From positions 13,221,001-13,285,000 of the forward strand of contig CM041089.1 of the NCBI GenBank assembly GCA_023079485.1: DNA of 64,000 bases, read 5' to 3'. This DNA comes from Archilochus colubris (taxonomy: Eukaryota; Chordata; Aves; Apodiformes; Trochilidae). The position numbers and the translations under genes were made by a program. Below the pieces are notes generated by a model. The model was not told where the DNA came from. It searched no databases and saw only the letters and a list, made by a program, of their open reading frames with translations. Below, in pieces: positions 53,001-60,375 of this stretch; the stretch's first letter is position 1, and every line of letters starts with the position of its first letter.

Positions 53001-56000
53001 GAACTCATATGAGATAAATCACAGATTAAAAAGGAGAAATAAGAATATAAACAGCAGCCTAGACAAAACCATAAAATGGGACCCAGCCAAAGCAACACAG
53101 TACCTGAGCTTTGGTGATTCAGTGTTGAACCTTACATCAAAACCAGTACAAATTACTTCATTAAATGACAGCTTCTTGAAAGATTCATCAAATGGGCTGA
53201 CTTATGTCCCTTACTTGCCAAGATAAGCAATTTACAATTGTCTGTCATTGGTTTTCTCCTTTTTAACCTTGCTGCAGAATGGCTGAAACCAGTCTGGCAG
53301 CAGCTGCATTTGTAGTTCCATGCCAGAACATTGCCCCTTCACAGAGAGCCTGCAAATTGTGAAAAAAAAACCCACCCAGGTTTGCCACTGCTTTTTCTTA
53401 ACTATGACACCATTACAGTCCTACAGCACTGCTAAATTTTAAATCATCCAGGGGAAAAAAATAGATTGGTAAAAGTCAGAGACATCAACTACACCCTGCC
53501 TGGCTTAGATGTTGTATTTATTGTATTGCTATTGTATTATTATTGTTGTATTATTAATAGAACTCCAAGTAACTTCCTGGAGGTCTGAAATGCCAATGCT
53601 TTGGGGGAAGAGCTCAATCCAATAATCTGATTGAAACAAATCTACAATCCCTAATGAACTCTGCCAGATTAGATGGGAAGAAGATGAAGTATTCCTCTTC
53701 CACCAGGGAAAAAATATTACACTTTAAAAAAAAAAAATAAAAATCTAACATGTATTTCATGTCAGGATTTTAGGATTTGATAAGTTCTCTAAAAAAACAC
53801 AACGTTCAAAAGCAGGAAGCCCTGAAAACAAATCCTCAGATCCATTACTTAGCTTGAAAACTCAAGACAGAAGCTACCTGACCCTTCTAACCTTTGATTG
53901 CTGCTGTATCAGGGGCTCAGGATTGATCAGTGAGCTCCTACTGTTACCATTCTGACAGAAAATCTGCACTTAAGAGGAATGAGCCTCACTGAGAAGGTAA
54001 AATGGGTTTCATTTTTAAATGGTAGATGACTGAAAAGCAAGGTTTTCCTTTAAAACATGCTTTCATCTGAATGAGCTAGCAAAGAAAAATGCTGGTTACA
54101 GGCCAAGAACAACATAGCAGCAAGGTCAAGAGAGGAATTCTGTGCATGGAACTGCATCCTATCCCACCTCCTTCAGCCTACACAAGCTTGTAAGGAAACA
54201 GAATTATTTGATGTAGAGAGCACCTTTCTTTGACTGTGCTATTACAGCCACCTCTCCTCCTTTTCTGCCCTCCCCCTCTGTTTTTTCAGATGAAGGATGT
54301 TTTCTTCTTTCTGTTTTTCTTGAGTGTGTGGCTCATTGCCTATGGTGTGACAACCCAAGCTCTTCTTCATCCTGATGACACTCGGGTGGAATGGATATTC
54401 AGAAGGGTGCTTTACCGGCCCTACCTTCAGATATTTGGCCAGATCCCACTGGATGAAATAGACAGTGAGAAAATTTATTTTCCTCCTGATGGTGCTTTGG
54501 AATCACAATTCTGATCAGAGCATGGGATTCCTTTATGGTATTGTGTTGGGGTTTGGGGTTTGTTTTGTTTTGTTTTGTCCTGTGGGCCAAAGCTTTCACA
54601 TTAGCATCATCTAAATAGTGGATTTTAAAAGGGATAATGTACAGGTGCAGAATTACACTGGAGCACAAGGTTTGGCCCTGTTTAGACAAGCTGTTTGAAA
54701 TACTCACAAAAAGATCTGCAGTTTTAAAGGCTCCCATACTTTCTTGCACTTCAATCCATTTCCATTCAGTTGAACCCAGACACAGATAACCCTGTGCAAA
54801 CTGAAATCACAGCACCTCCATCCATCTGGGCAGTAAAGTGACCATGTGCCAGCAACACAGCTCTGCCCATAGGCAAACATTTGTCTTTTAGATGAAATGT
54901 TCCTCTTAGAGTGCTTATTGACTCTCTGAGGTAAAGCTGCTCAAACCAAACAAAGCCAGTAATTGCATTTGTGCAACATTTCAAACAGGACAACAGAAAA
55001 ATAATCATAAGATGTGGAAGAACTTGGACATGAAGGCTCAAAGGCAACATTTCTGATATCAGTGTTCTGAGAAGCAGTTAAAATACAGAATAGGTCATCT
55101 CCCAAAAAAGTCTGAAGTAATGATACAGCATTTAGCCAGAGTAACAGATAATACAGATTGAACAAAAAAATATCTCATAGACAGAAGCAAACCCATCAGA
55201 CTTCTTTCATGTTCACTCTGCTTAACTTATTAAGCATTTGACCTAGAAAAGCCAAAAAGCTTGAATGAGACAAGGAAGTGTGGGTGTGATTTATCCCACT
55301 TAACTTTCAATGCCTATGGTGTAAGCATGCACAGCAGTCACTCTTATTTCCATTAAAGCAATTGAAGAGAAACAAATATTTCTGGAATAGGATTCATCTC
55401 ATTTGGAAACCACATTAATCCCAGGTCATTTGGAAATAGCATTCCCTAGAAATGTGTCTTTCTCTCCAAAGGGTGTCTTCACCTGGATAAATAACTGGTT
55501 AAAAGAAAGGAAAAGAAAAATTAATTACAGGGACAACTTCCAGAAGGGAATAATTTGTTCTGGGGTTTATTCTGTTTGATAACTTTGCAAAATATAAGGA
55601 AAAGGAGCCGGGTAATGAGGGGAAAAATTTGCTGATGAAACTACATTACTGGGTAGTAAAGACTAAAGCTGCCACCTAAGAGCTGCACAGGACCCTCCTG
55701 AGTGCTGGATCATAAAATAACATTCAGTACAGATAAACATCAGGAACTGCACCTGGTGAAAGCTGCCCCAGCTGGTATGAGCTTTGATATAACCACATGC
55801 TCTAAGGAATCTGACTGTGGTGTTATCCATGGCAGTGGGGAAAAGAATAATCAGTGAAAAAAAAAGAGCATAAAAAAGGAAATATCATTATGTTACTTGA
55901 AACTTGTGAATTTAATTCCTAGCTGGTGACAGAACACAGGGCTGGACCTCTAGTCTGATGGAGGAGAACCATTCTTGCCAAACTCATCTGAAAGCTCAAA

Positions 56001-59000
56001 TGCAGAAAATGAAACTACATTTAGAATGAGGAGCCCCAGCCCCAGGGTCCTTTTAGGGATAAGAGAATCTCATATTTATACTCCTGCTGACAGTCTACAA
56101 GGGCAGAACAAAACCCTACACCACAATATTGGGTTTAATGATTGTAAAATATTCAGAACAATCATGCTGCTGTTTACATGTAGCCAAGATTAAACCTCAT
56201 TTTAGTAATCAATAGCATCATCGTCCTTGATCTGTATCTTACCAAGTAAAGTTTAACTAGATATAATATAACTAAGTATAATAACTAGATATACATGTCC
56301 ATCCATGTCATTAGGTGTTAAAACAGACACGTTTAGAGATGGTAATTCAGTCTTTGTTTGCATTGAAATAGCTATAGAACAGAGTACTTCAAAACTCAGG
56401 AAAAAACTGCAGTTCTTTGCTGAAAATAAGTTTTCTTTGTTGAAAAAAAATTGCAGTTCTTTGTTGAAAGTCAGAGATTTTGATCACCAAAGTGCAAAAC
56501 TTTTGTCTCCACTCAAAGGAGTGCACGGGGCAGTAGGATTTGCCCAAACCATTCTTTTAGTCCTGTGTTCCTCCTTTGCAGCATCACGGATGTATCCCAG
56601 GAACTGCACATCAGATCCACTGCAGACTCTGCAGGAGAACTTCCCATCCTGTCCTAACAGCTATGCCAACTGGCTTGTCATCCTTCTGCTGGTCATCTTT
56701 TTATTAGTGACAAATGTTCTCCTTATGAATCTCCTGATTGCCATGTTCAGGTAAGAGGGATTTCAGCAAGCAGCAACTCAAGAGGCTGCAAAGTTTTAAC
56801 TGGCTGCTTCACTGCCTTGCTGTTGGTTATTCATTTCAAAAGAGACTGCAGTTTTCTTTCTAATTACTATTTGGGGATCTAATTACTATTCTGGGATCAT
56901 TTAGTTCTTAAATTCTTACAATCCTTCCACGTCACATTAAAGACAAGAAGAAAAGAAGCCTCTTTTACTACTCAAAATTCAATTAAACATGCAGAGAAGG
57001 GTCTGGATCCCTGGCTGTCTTGCAGCAGAAGACTGCAGGTGCAAAAGAAAAAAAATCAGCTGTAAACTTGGCAGTGGATAATCTGCAGAGAGGGAAAATG
57101 CTGAATGTCAACACAGCTAATGATGATTCATTTGGTTGCAAAACTGACGTGGCATGTTTGCTGATCTTGCCCAAGTACAAATAACTATTAAAAAAAAAAA
57201 AAAGGCCAGAAGAATGTAATTTTTTAACATTTGAAGACTGCAGTTGCAATTATTTTAACATCTAAGAATTTTAGATTAAATAGATGAATTTTAGATTAAA
57301 TAGACTTAGATTTAGATTAAATAACCCTACTCACCATACCTTTATTAAAGTAAATGTGAGACTAAATTTTGTAATAATAAACTTATAAGCTTACTAAGGT
57401 AAAAAATAGTTATATGCCCTTTTTTTTCCCCCCAATGACAGCTACACTTTCCAAGTTGTTCAGGGCAATGCAGACATTTTCTGGAAAATTCAACGTTACA
57501 ACCTGATTGTTGAATATCACAGCCGCCCAGCCTTGGCACCACCATTTATCATCATTAACCACATCACTCTGGTTCTCAGAAGAATCTTCAACAAAATGGA
57601 ACATAAAAAAGAACATCTGGGTGAGCTAGTAACAAACATCCACCAGCCTGGGGATCCTGAGACTCTCCTAGGACATGCTGTGTAGGCAAAACTGAAGAGA
57701 AATTAAGATTTCCTTAAGCCAAGGAGAAATTATCATAGGCTTCCTTAAACCAAGAGTCAGAATTTATTTTTAACAAAGAATGCCAGGAGAGGAGAAATGA
57801 AAAATGAAGGCTTACAATCCATCCTCTGCTATAAACAGCTTCTCAGAAGGCATTTTTTTTATGCATCAGTGTTACAACAAAGGGATTGATATAGAACTGA
57901 TGAAAGGGATTTGGTTTCTGAAGAGATAAGAATGGATGGGCTTAATAAATAAGTTTTTTGCTCCTGAATTTTATAATTATTATCTACAGAGAAGCCTAAA
58001 AACATACACCAAGTCTATAGGGCATGTAGGAACTGTGCCCTTTAACCAGTCTTCAGGAAGATACAAAACAAGTATGTTACATTCAAAATGTCTGTGAAAT
58101 TGAGGTCACTTGCTGGCTGGCACACTTAACAACAGCAATTGGCTTTATACTTCAGGGTGAAGGGATTTATTTACAGCTTTCCCCCCCTATTTATAATATT
58201 TTTAATAAATAAGGTTAAATGATAAAGTGCATCTGAACATAAAGCTCTGGCCATTAAATGCTTTGGGGTTAGAATTTGTTAGAAGCTTGTTAAGGTCATA
58301 AATGAGACAGAAGGACTGAAATTGGTCACTGCTGTTCTTCAGAAAACTCAGGACTTAGTAAAAAAACTGCAAAAAGCTCTAATGCCTTCCATTAAAAGAG
58401 CAAAAAGTAGAAAACACTTATTTTACTCTGCACTTTCATAACGTGACAGCCCTGTAATGGCAAGAACTGATTTTTCTTTAGAATAGCAACCTTCCAACAC
58501 CAGTAGAAGAGAAAAAGGAGTAAAATACAATTCTCTCTCTGTCTTACTTTTCTTCCCGACAGAAAGAGATCTTCCAGTTGGTCTAGATCAAAAGATCATA
58601 ACATGGGAGCTGGTGCAAAAAGAAAATTATCTTGTAAATCTTGAACAAGAAAGGAAAGAAAGCAATGAAGAAAGGCTGAAGGCAACATCTAATAAGTATG
58701 TAATTCTGACCCATCCGTGTGCCTTGCAAGTCTTCAGCTTTGTGTTTTAGGATTTCCTCTGAGGCCTTTGCTTTTTGGTGAGCATGTCTGCTTTTTTTTT
58801 TTTTTTTCCTCAACAGGGTGGATAATTTGTCTAAATATTTTTCTGGATTGAAAGAACAAGAAAAGAGGTTTAAAGTTATGGAAGCTCAGGTAAGAAATAT
58901 TTTTAGAGGCATTTATATCAACCTGAGGATGTCACCACGCTTCTCTCATTTAGTGGTGGTTTTTCAGACTCTATTTAGGTATAAAGAGAAGGAGAAATGG

Positions 59001-59970
59001 GTCTGGAATGGGAAATGGTTTCACTTTCTTCATTGTTTTCTCTCTGGTGCCAGACAGACATCAAGAAACTTTTCTCACCTTTGGCAGTAAGGAGAAAGAG
59101 GATCACAGCATTTCTTTTCTCTTTGCTATTCTGAGTATTTTTCTTTCACTAAAAATGCTTCTGGAAGGAAACCCTTCATCTTCCCACCTCCATTCTCTTC
59201 CATCTCTGAGCCTTTTCTTCCTTTAAACTGACAGCTTTGGCAACACCCACATTCTGTTTGATCTGCCCTAGACTGATCCTCTTAGACATTGATTTTTCTG
59301 ATTTTCTTAGATAGCAGCATCTCAAAGGGAAGTGCCTACCATAAAAATGTGAAGCATAAATAATAGAAGGAAACCCTATCTTGAGCAAACCCTTGAAATA
59401 TAAACAAAGGTTTTTTAAACAGTCTGAAAACGCTCAGCATTACCATGTGCTACGTAGTACAACTGTTATTGTTTTCTTTGTCCCTAGAACTCCAGGGTAA
59501 TTTTGAATTCACTGAAAGTTCCTTATCTTAATACTCCCAACTGCAGTTTCCCTCCCTTTTCTTACCCATTTTATGGCTTCCTGAAAAAAGCCATGCTATT
59601 CAATGAACAATGTTGACACCAAATAAAGGTCCAACAGGAACACACATGAAATGCTTTAATAACCTTGTGCTAGCTCGAGATAATGGAATATACTTAAAGG
59701 GAAGATATTTAATACAAATCTTTTTCCAAGACAGTTCAATCATTTCTTTAAAAATGGTATCACTGATGCTGCTTCACTCTGCTGCCCAGATTATCTTGCC
59801 AGTAAATTTAAGAATGGATAAAGTAGTACAAAAATCAACTGATGTGGAAATCACTGCTTATTTTGTAGATTTGCTACTGTACAGCTGTGATCTCTTCAAT
59901 GGCAGAGGTTTTAACCAAAAGCAACCTCCTGAGCAGCCAACCAGCTCCAAACTATAAATGTAAGTCTTGA
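22884..59970 (+). CDS. TRPM5: TRPM5 calcium-activated cation channel, complete 23-exon coding region (gene span)
   Basis: TRPM5 is a plasma-membrane channel opened by intracellular Ca2+. It passes Na+ and K+ and depolarises taste and other chemosensory cells downstream of GPCR, PLC-beta2 and IP3 signalling. I joined 23 exons, all with GT-AG borders and consistent phases, into about 1141 residues without an internal stop. Human TRPM5 is about 1165. Order seen: N-terminal melastatin homology region with the SLOG-like fold (about 40-310), further MHR helices (to about 640), S1 (about 650-662), S2 (about 715-745), S3 (about 807-820), S4 (about 826-852), S5 (866-891), pore with FGQ at 914-916, S6 (about 951-980), TRP helix, and a C-terminal coiled coil (about 1084-1108). 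Segments such as [18 protein letters not shown] and [16 protein letters not shown] fit TRPM5 better than its closest relative TRPM4. The tail is about 24 residues shorter than human. The span is larger than human because of intronic repeats. Confidence 0.97.
23767..23947 (+). CDS. TRPM5: TRPM5 exon 2 (residues 40-100)
   Basis: The acceptor is GTTGAAG and the donor GTTAGT, phase 1 at the end. It encodes [20 protein letters not shown] and then [20 protein letters not shown], the beginning of the SLOG-like fold in MHR1, ending KAAQSTG at the junction. [13 protein letters not shown] is a TRPM5 signature. Confidence 0.96.
25245..25271. repeat. Perfect 12-bp inverted repeat (hairpin), TRPM5 intron 2
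   Basis: TTTAATCCTAAA (25245-25256), loop TAG, TTTAGGATTAAA (25260-25271). The stem is perfect. It is followed by about 70 bases of A/T-rich sequence rich in TATAATA repeats (25272-25340). Confidence 0.9.
25478..25644 (+). CDS. TRPM5: TRPM5 exon 3 (residues 100-155)
   Basis: The acceptor is TAATTTCAG and the donor GTATTT, phase 0 at the end. It encodes [20 protein letters not shown] and [20 protein letters not shown], the conserved melastatin segment of MHR1. Confidence 0.96.
26350..26420 (+). repeat. A-rich CAAAA/CCAAAA tract
   Basis: An A/C-only low-complexity stretch (CCAAAAACCAAAACAAAAAC and similar) directly precedes the purine minisatellite. It probably arose by slippage. Confidence 0.7.
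26423..27093 (+). repeat. 671-nt uninterrupted purine minisatellite in TRPM5 intron 3
   Basis: Every base from 26423 to 27093 is A or G. The core is a 14-bp unit, GGAAAGGAAGAGGA, in about 35 copies. A block of 13-bp variants, GGAAAAAAGAGGA, sits in the middle (about 26663-26727) and another near the right end (about 27000-27050), before the array decays into GAGGAAAAAA. The long open frames across it on both strands exist only because pure A/G runs lack stops in most frames. Such tracts can form triplex DNA and are hard to sequence, so copy number may be wrong. Confidence 0.97.
27818..28568 (+). mobile_element. CR1 LINE, 5'-truncated, in TRPM5 intron 3
   Basis: This matches 47158-47908 over its whole length and ends with the (ATTCTATG)n tail. 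Peptide remnants of the CR1 ORF2 C-terminus (QQPHGELQ in one frame, [20 protein letters not shown] in another) show frame breaks. It lies in the sense direction of TRPM5. Truncation begins just after the reverse transcriptase domain. Confidence 0.93.
29693..29756 (+). repeat. 64-nt G/T-only, G-rich tract
   Basis: Only G and T occur, with runs of 3, 6, 5 and 3 G that could form a loose G-quadruplex on the + (non-template) strand. It lies in TRPM5 intron 3 between the young CR1 and the ancient CR1 relic. Confidence 0.85.
29810..30440 (+). mobile_element. Ancient CR1 relic (ORF2 middle region) in TRPM5 intron 3
   Basis: The stretch keeps recognisable CR1 wording: CTGGACTTGTTACTCACAAA near the start, and near the end a frame reading [17 protein letters not shown] and ITGPLL, like the (KDNKKGFYRYI, GPLLN) segment of CR1 ORF2 between endonuclease and reverse transcriptase. 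It has many indels and no tail, so it is old. Boundaries are approximate. Confidence 0.65.
30867..31047 (+). CDS. TRPM5: TRPM5 exon 4 (residues 156-216)
   Basis: The acceptor is CTCTCTAG and the donor GTAAGG, phase 1 at the end. It encodes [16 protein letters not shown] and ends [13 protein letters not shown], matching the [21 protein letters not shown] region of mammals. The reading frame was set by junction phase. The frame starting at an ATG inside this exon is a shadow. Confidence 0.95.
33119..33183 (+). CDS. TRPM5: TRPM5 exon 5 (residues 216-237)
   Basis: This is a 65-base exon with acceptor TTTCACAG and donor GTAAGA. It encodes [20 protein letters not shown] and LE, a highly conserved strand of the MHR fold. 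It is too short to show as an open reading frame. Confidence 0.95.
34047..34240 (-). mobile_element. Old CR1 fragment in TRPM5 intron 5
   Basis: AATCATAGAATCATTTAGGT and TTAGAAAAGTTCCTTCAAAT resemble the reverse-complement end of an old CR1 subfamily. The next 150 bases keep scattered matches and end near a line like CTTGCTTGACCTCCTCAAAC. The right boundary is approximate. Confidence 0.75.
35296..35487 (+). CDS. TRPM5: TRPM5 exon 6 (residues 238-301)
   Basis: The acceptor is AAACTACAG and the donor GTGAGC, phase 0 at both ends. It encodes [20 protein letters not shown] and [19 protein letters not shown]. The glycine-rich GSGG turn is typical of the melastatin SLOG-like domain. Confidence 0.96.
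36797..36899 (+). CDS. TRPM5: TRPM5 exon 7 (residues 302-336)
   Basis: The acceptor is CCCAATAG and the donor GTAAGA, phase 1 at the end. It encodes [20 protein letters not shown] and TVILKALVK. In zebrafish TRPM5 structures an acidic residue in this part of the MHR contributes to the second, intracellular Ca2+ site. The acidic EQDGSEEFD stretch is conserved here. Confidence 0.95.
37240..37325 (+). repeat. A-rich CAAAC/CAAAA tract in TRPM5 intron 7
   Basis: Low-complexity A/C sequence with little else, about 480 bases before exon 8. Confidence 0.65.
37806..37924 (+). CDS. TRPM5: TRPM5 exon 8 (residues 336-375)
   Basis: The acceptor is TTTGCCAG and the donor GTACCA, phase 0 at the end. It encodes [20 protein letters not shown] followed by [20 protein letters not shown], which is almost identical to mammalian TRPM5. 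Confidence 0.97.
38380..38727 (+). CDS. TRPM5: TRPM5 exon 9 (residues 376-491)
   Basis: At 348 bases this is the longest coding exon. The acceptor is CCAATCTAG and the donor GTGAGT. It encodes [34 protein letters not shown] and [19 protein letters not shown] in the MHR helical repeats. The last residues (GGKKKS) lie in a variable linker, so the exact donor is less certain than the rest. Confidence 0.96.
38728..41066. other. TRPM5: TRPM5 intron 9, no other feature
   Basis: A 2.3-kb intron with an A-rich patch around 40297-40330. No exon or repeat recognised. Confidence 0.7.
41067..41198 (+). CDS. TRPM5: TRPM5 exon 10 (residues 492-535)
   Basis: The acceptor is TATTGCAG and the donor GTAAGC, phase 0. 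It encodes [20 protein letters not shown] and NYFWAM, the TRPM4/5-type helix pair of MHR4. Confidence 0.96.
41736..41753 (+). repeat. (TG)n microsatellite in TRPM5 intron 10
   Basis: About nine TG units (AGCTGTGTGTGTGTGTGTGC). Simple repeat. Confidence 0.85.
42154..42277 (+). CDS. TRPM5: TRPM5 exon 11 (residues 536-577)
   Basis: The acceptor is TTCTGCAG and the donor GTAAGT, phase 1 at the end. It encodes [20 protein letters not shown] and EAKYEQLAV, continuing the pre-channel helices. Confidence 0.96.
42278..44151. other. TRPM5: TRPM5 intron 11, no other feature
   Basis: A 1.9-kb intron. GC is somewhat higher around 42690-42930, where several short minus-strand frames overlap without recognisable content. 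Confidence 0.7.
44152..44297 (+). CDS. TRPM5: TRPM5 exon 12 (residues 577-625)
   Basis: The acceptor is TTCGTCAG and the donor GTAAGT. It encodes [20 protein letters not shown] and [20 protein letters not shown], ending HDGVQ. These are hallmark residues of the TRPM4/TRPM5 branch. Confidence 0.97.
44824..44936 (+). CDS. TRPM5: TRPM5 exon 13, pre-S1 and S1 (residues 626-663)
   Basis: The acceptor is ACTTTCAG and the donor GTACAC, phase 2 at the end. It encodes [20 protein letters not shown], then [17 protein letters not shown], the first membrane segment. The intact WWGDMA motif supports the call. Confidence 0.96.
45326..45395 (+). repeat. Short direct repeat, 48-bp spacing, TRPM5 intron 13
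   Basis: ACAAAGCACTATTATCAGCC and ACAAAGCAGTATTATCAGCC recur 48 bases apart with AAGGC and AATGGC fragments between them. A small local duplication. Confidence 0.75.
45734..45817 (+). repeat. Three-copy tandem repeat, about 28 bp, TRPM5 intron 13
   Basis: Units of the form CTGTTATGGAATACATGTTT plus CTAA appear three times with small indels, each ending ATGTTTCTAA. Confidence 0.8.
46405..46500 (+). CDS. TRPM5: TRPM5 exon 14, S1-S2 linker (residues 663-695)
   Basis: The acceptor is TTCCTTACAG and the donor GTGAGT, phase 2 at the end. It encodes [20 protein letters not shown] and [12 protein letters not shown], an acidic extracellular linker. It is the least conserved exon of the channel half, as in other species. 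The fit rests on the LDxLxTEK motif and the phases. Confidence 0.92.
46693..47908 (+). mobile_element. CR1 LINE with partial reverse transcriptase, in TRPM5 intron 14
   Basis: This is the longest CR1 copy in the window, about 1.2 kb. Its first 530 bases encode the C-terminal half of the reverse transcriptase: [20 protein letters not shown], then [20 protein letters not shown], then the catalytic region as FAGDTKL where active elements have FADDTKL. The reading frame breaks soon after LHFGHNN. It ends in the (ATTCTATG)n tail. It is 5'-truncated and lacks the endonuclease. Confidence 0.95.
46733..47266 (+). pseudogene. CR1 ORF2 reverse transcriptase fragment (dead)
   Basis: The 177-residue open frame is the C-terminal half of a non-LTR reverse transcriptase. 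It keeps the LDFSKAFDT and [13 protein letters not shown] motifs but reads FAGD in place of the catalytic FADD box, so one of the two metal-binding aspartates is lost. The N-terminal half and endonuclease are absent. It is a repeat relic and not a host gene. Confidence 0.92.
49823..50081 (+). CDS. TRPM5: TRPM5 exon 15, S2 (residues 695-781)
   Basis: The acceptor is TTTTGCAG and the donor GTCAGT. It encodes [15 protein letters not shown], the S2 helix ([17 protein letters not shown]) and ends [11 protein letters not shown]778 and Q781 correspond by alignment to human E768 and Q771, two of the four transmembrane Ca2+ ligands. Confidence 0.97.
51318..51436 (+). CDS. TRPM5: TRPM5 exon 16, S3 (residues 782-821)
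   Basis: The acceptor is CTTTTTCAG and the donor GTATAT, phase 2 at the end. It encodes [41 protein letters not shown]804 and D807 complete the expected Ca2+ site. The intron downstream starts with a TG/TA-rich stretch. Confidence 0.97.
51725..51773 (+). repeat. Poly(T) tract in TRPM5 intron 16
   Basis: Two T runs (8 and about 20) separated by GTGTTTTCCTC, 210 bases before exon 17. They are too far upstream to be that exon's own pyrimidine tract. Confidence 0.8.
51985..52117 (+). CDS. TRPM5: TRPM5 exon 17, S4 and S4-S5 linker (residues 821-865)
   Basis: The acceptor is TTCTACAG and the donor GTAAGT. It encodes [35 protein letters not shown] and PKIIIVERM, almost identical to mammalian TRPM5. 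Confidence 0.97.
52118..54289. other. TRPM5: TRPM5 intron 17, no other feature
   Basis: A 2.2-kb intron with a TATTGTATTATTATTGTATT patch (about 53515-53555) and an A-run near 53726. No exon or mobile element recognised. Confidence 0.65.
54290..54464 (+). CDS. TRPM5: TRPM5 exon 18, S5 and pore (residues 866-924)
   Basis: The acceptor is TTTTTTCAG and the donor GTGAGA, phase 1 at the end. It encodes [30 protein letters not shown], and [20 protein letters not shown] with the FGQ selectivity-filter triplet at 914-916. Reading on past the donor ([10 protein letters not shown]...) runs into intron and should be ignored. Confidence 0.97.
55480..55990 (+). mobile_element. Ancient CR1 relic (reverse transcriptase region) in TRPM5 intron 18
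   Basis: Phrases such as GGATAAATAACTGGTTAAAA, GCTGATGAAACTACATTACT (the FADDTKL region) and CAGGAACTGCACCTGGTGAA follow the order of the CR1 reverse transcriptase and thumb in the younger copy at 46693. They are highly diverged and broken by stops. I rate this as an old LINE of the CR1 group. Confidence 0.55.
56404..56472 (+). repeat. Short direct repeat upstream of exon 19
   Basis: CTGCAGTTCTTTGCTGAAAA and TTGCAGTTCTTTGTTGAAAG lie about 45 bases apart, with a partial third copy (TTCTTTGTTGAAAA) between. A small local amplification in intron 18. Confidence 0.7.
56582..56750 (+). CDS. TRPM5: TRPM5 exon 19, pore loop and S6 (residues 924-980)
   Basis: The acceptor is CCTTTGCAG and the donor GTAAGA, phase 2 at the end. 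The frame across the junction gives [15 protein letters not shown]931-C-T is a glycosylation sequon at the expected place, and C932 and C947 bracket the pore loop. S6 follows: [29 protein letters not shown]. Confidence 0.96.
57262..57324 (+). repeat. Three-copy A/T-rich tandem repeat, TRPM5 intron 19
   Basis: GAATTTTAGATTAAATAGAT, GAATTTTAGATTAAATAGAC and TTAGATTTAGATTAAATAAC lie head to tail. Confidence 0.85.
57442..57620 (+). CDS. TRPM5: TRPM5 exon 20, TRP helix region (residues 980-1040)
   Basis: The acceptor is AATGACAG and the donor GTGAGC, phase 1 at the end. It encodes [40 protein letters not shown] and a basic helix, MEHKKEHL. This is the cytosolic segment just after S6. Confidence 0.97.
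58563..58695 (+). CDS. TRPM5: TRPM5 exon 21 (residues 1040-1084)
   Basis: The acceptor is TTCCCGACAG and the donor GTATGT, phase 2 at the end. It encodes [20 protein letters not shown] and [20 protein letters not shown], aligned with the ERDLP and LDQKVVTWE segment of mammals. The charged helix leads into the coiled coil. Confidence 0.96.
58817..58889 (+). CDS. TRPM5: TRPM5 exon 22, coiled coil (residues 1084-1108)
   Basis: This is a 73-base exon with acceptor CTCAACAG and donor GTAAGA, 121 bases after exon 21. It encodes [20 protein letters not shown] and VMEAQ, the tetramerising coiled coil that aligns with the YLGGLREQEKRIKCLESQ segment. Confidence 0.95.
59869..59970 (+). CDS. TRPM5: TRPM5 last coding exon 23 (residues 1109-1141 and stop)
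   Basis: After the acceptor TTATTTTGTAG, phase 0 reading gives [19 protein letters not shown], then 14 residues ending YKCKS and TGA at 59968-59970. It aligns with the start of the last mammalian exon (INYCSVLVSSVADVLAQ): YC, SS, A and VL match in register. It has no ATG at its start and is short, so it is easily missed. The remainder diverges, and the tail is 33 residues against about 57 in human. The alignment is short but the phase and position fit. Confidence 0.85.
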   Translation: MCYCTAVISSMAEVLTKSNLLSSQPAPNYKCKS

Positions 59971-60221
59971 GAACACTAGAAAAGCTCATGAATACAGCTG
60001 AACAATTTAGTTGCACAAATGGAAGAAAAAAGATAGGAAAAGAACCACAAAAGGAGGTGCAGAGGAGTATATGTGGAGTTCCTGGGAATATAAACAAGAA
60101 ATAGTATGTTCATGGTTCAGGCTGAAAAAAATTGCCTCTTGAAAAGTGTATTTAAAAGGTTTGTGGAAAGGAATATTGTTTAGTGTGAGTTGGAATGATC
60201 TCACCTAACTTTGAGCATGTA

Positions 60222-60227
60222 AATAAA
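60222..60227 (+). terminator. TRPM5: Candidate TRPM5 polyadenylation signal AATAAA
   Basis: AATAAA lies 252 bases after the stop. CA dinucleotides 5-20 bases on could serve as the cleavage site, and a G/T-rich stretch (60253-60280) follows like a downstream element. Other AATAAA-like hexamers exist further on, so this is the first plausible one and not a proven end. Confidence 0.5.
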
Positions 60228-60375
60228 CACCTATTTGCCACAGGGTTTCTTGAGGGGATTGTGTCGTGGGGGTTCTGGAGTCAATGCAAGAGAACTACAA
60301 AAGAATTACCAAAATATTCAATAAGGATAACAACAGTCACTTAAAAAAATATGATAAAATGAGCAAATTTGTTTT

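Noticed and set aside
54465..54514. Extension of TRPM5 exon 18 past its donor to a stop ([16 protein letters not shown])
   Set aside because: The GTGAGA donor at 54465 and the in-frame join to exon 19 restore the conserved pore loop. The extension is intron.
59311..59352. Alternative last exon of TRPM5 after ATTTTCTTAG ([13 protein letters not shown] and stop)
   Set aside because: The acceptor and phase fit, but the peptide does not match TRPM5 whereas 59869-59970 does (YC..SS.A.VL in register).
22884..59970. Assignment of the channel to TRPM4
   Set aside because: TRPM4 shares many segments, but S4-S5 ([18 protein letters not shown]), TTQALLHP and the ERDLP...LDQK tail fit TRPM5 specifically.
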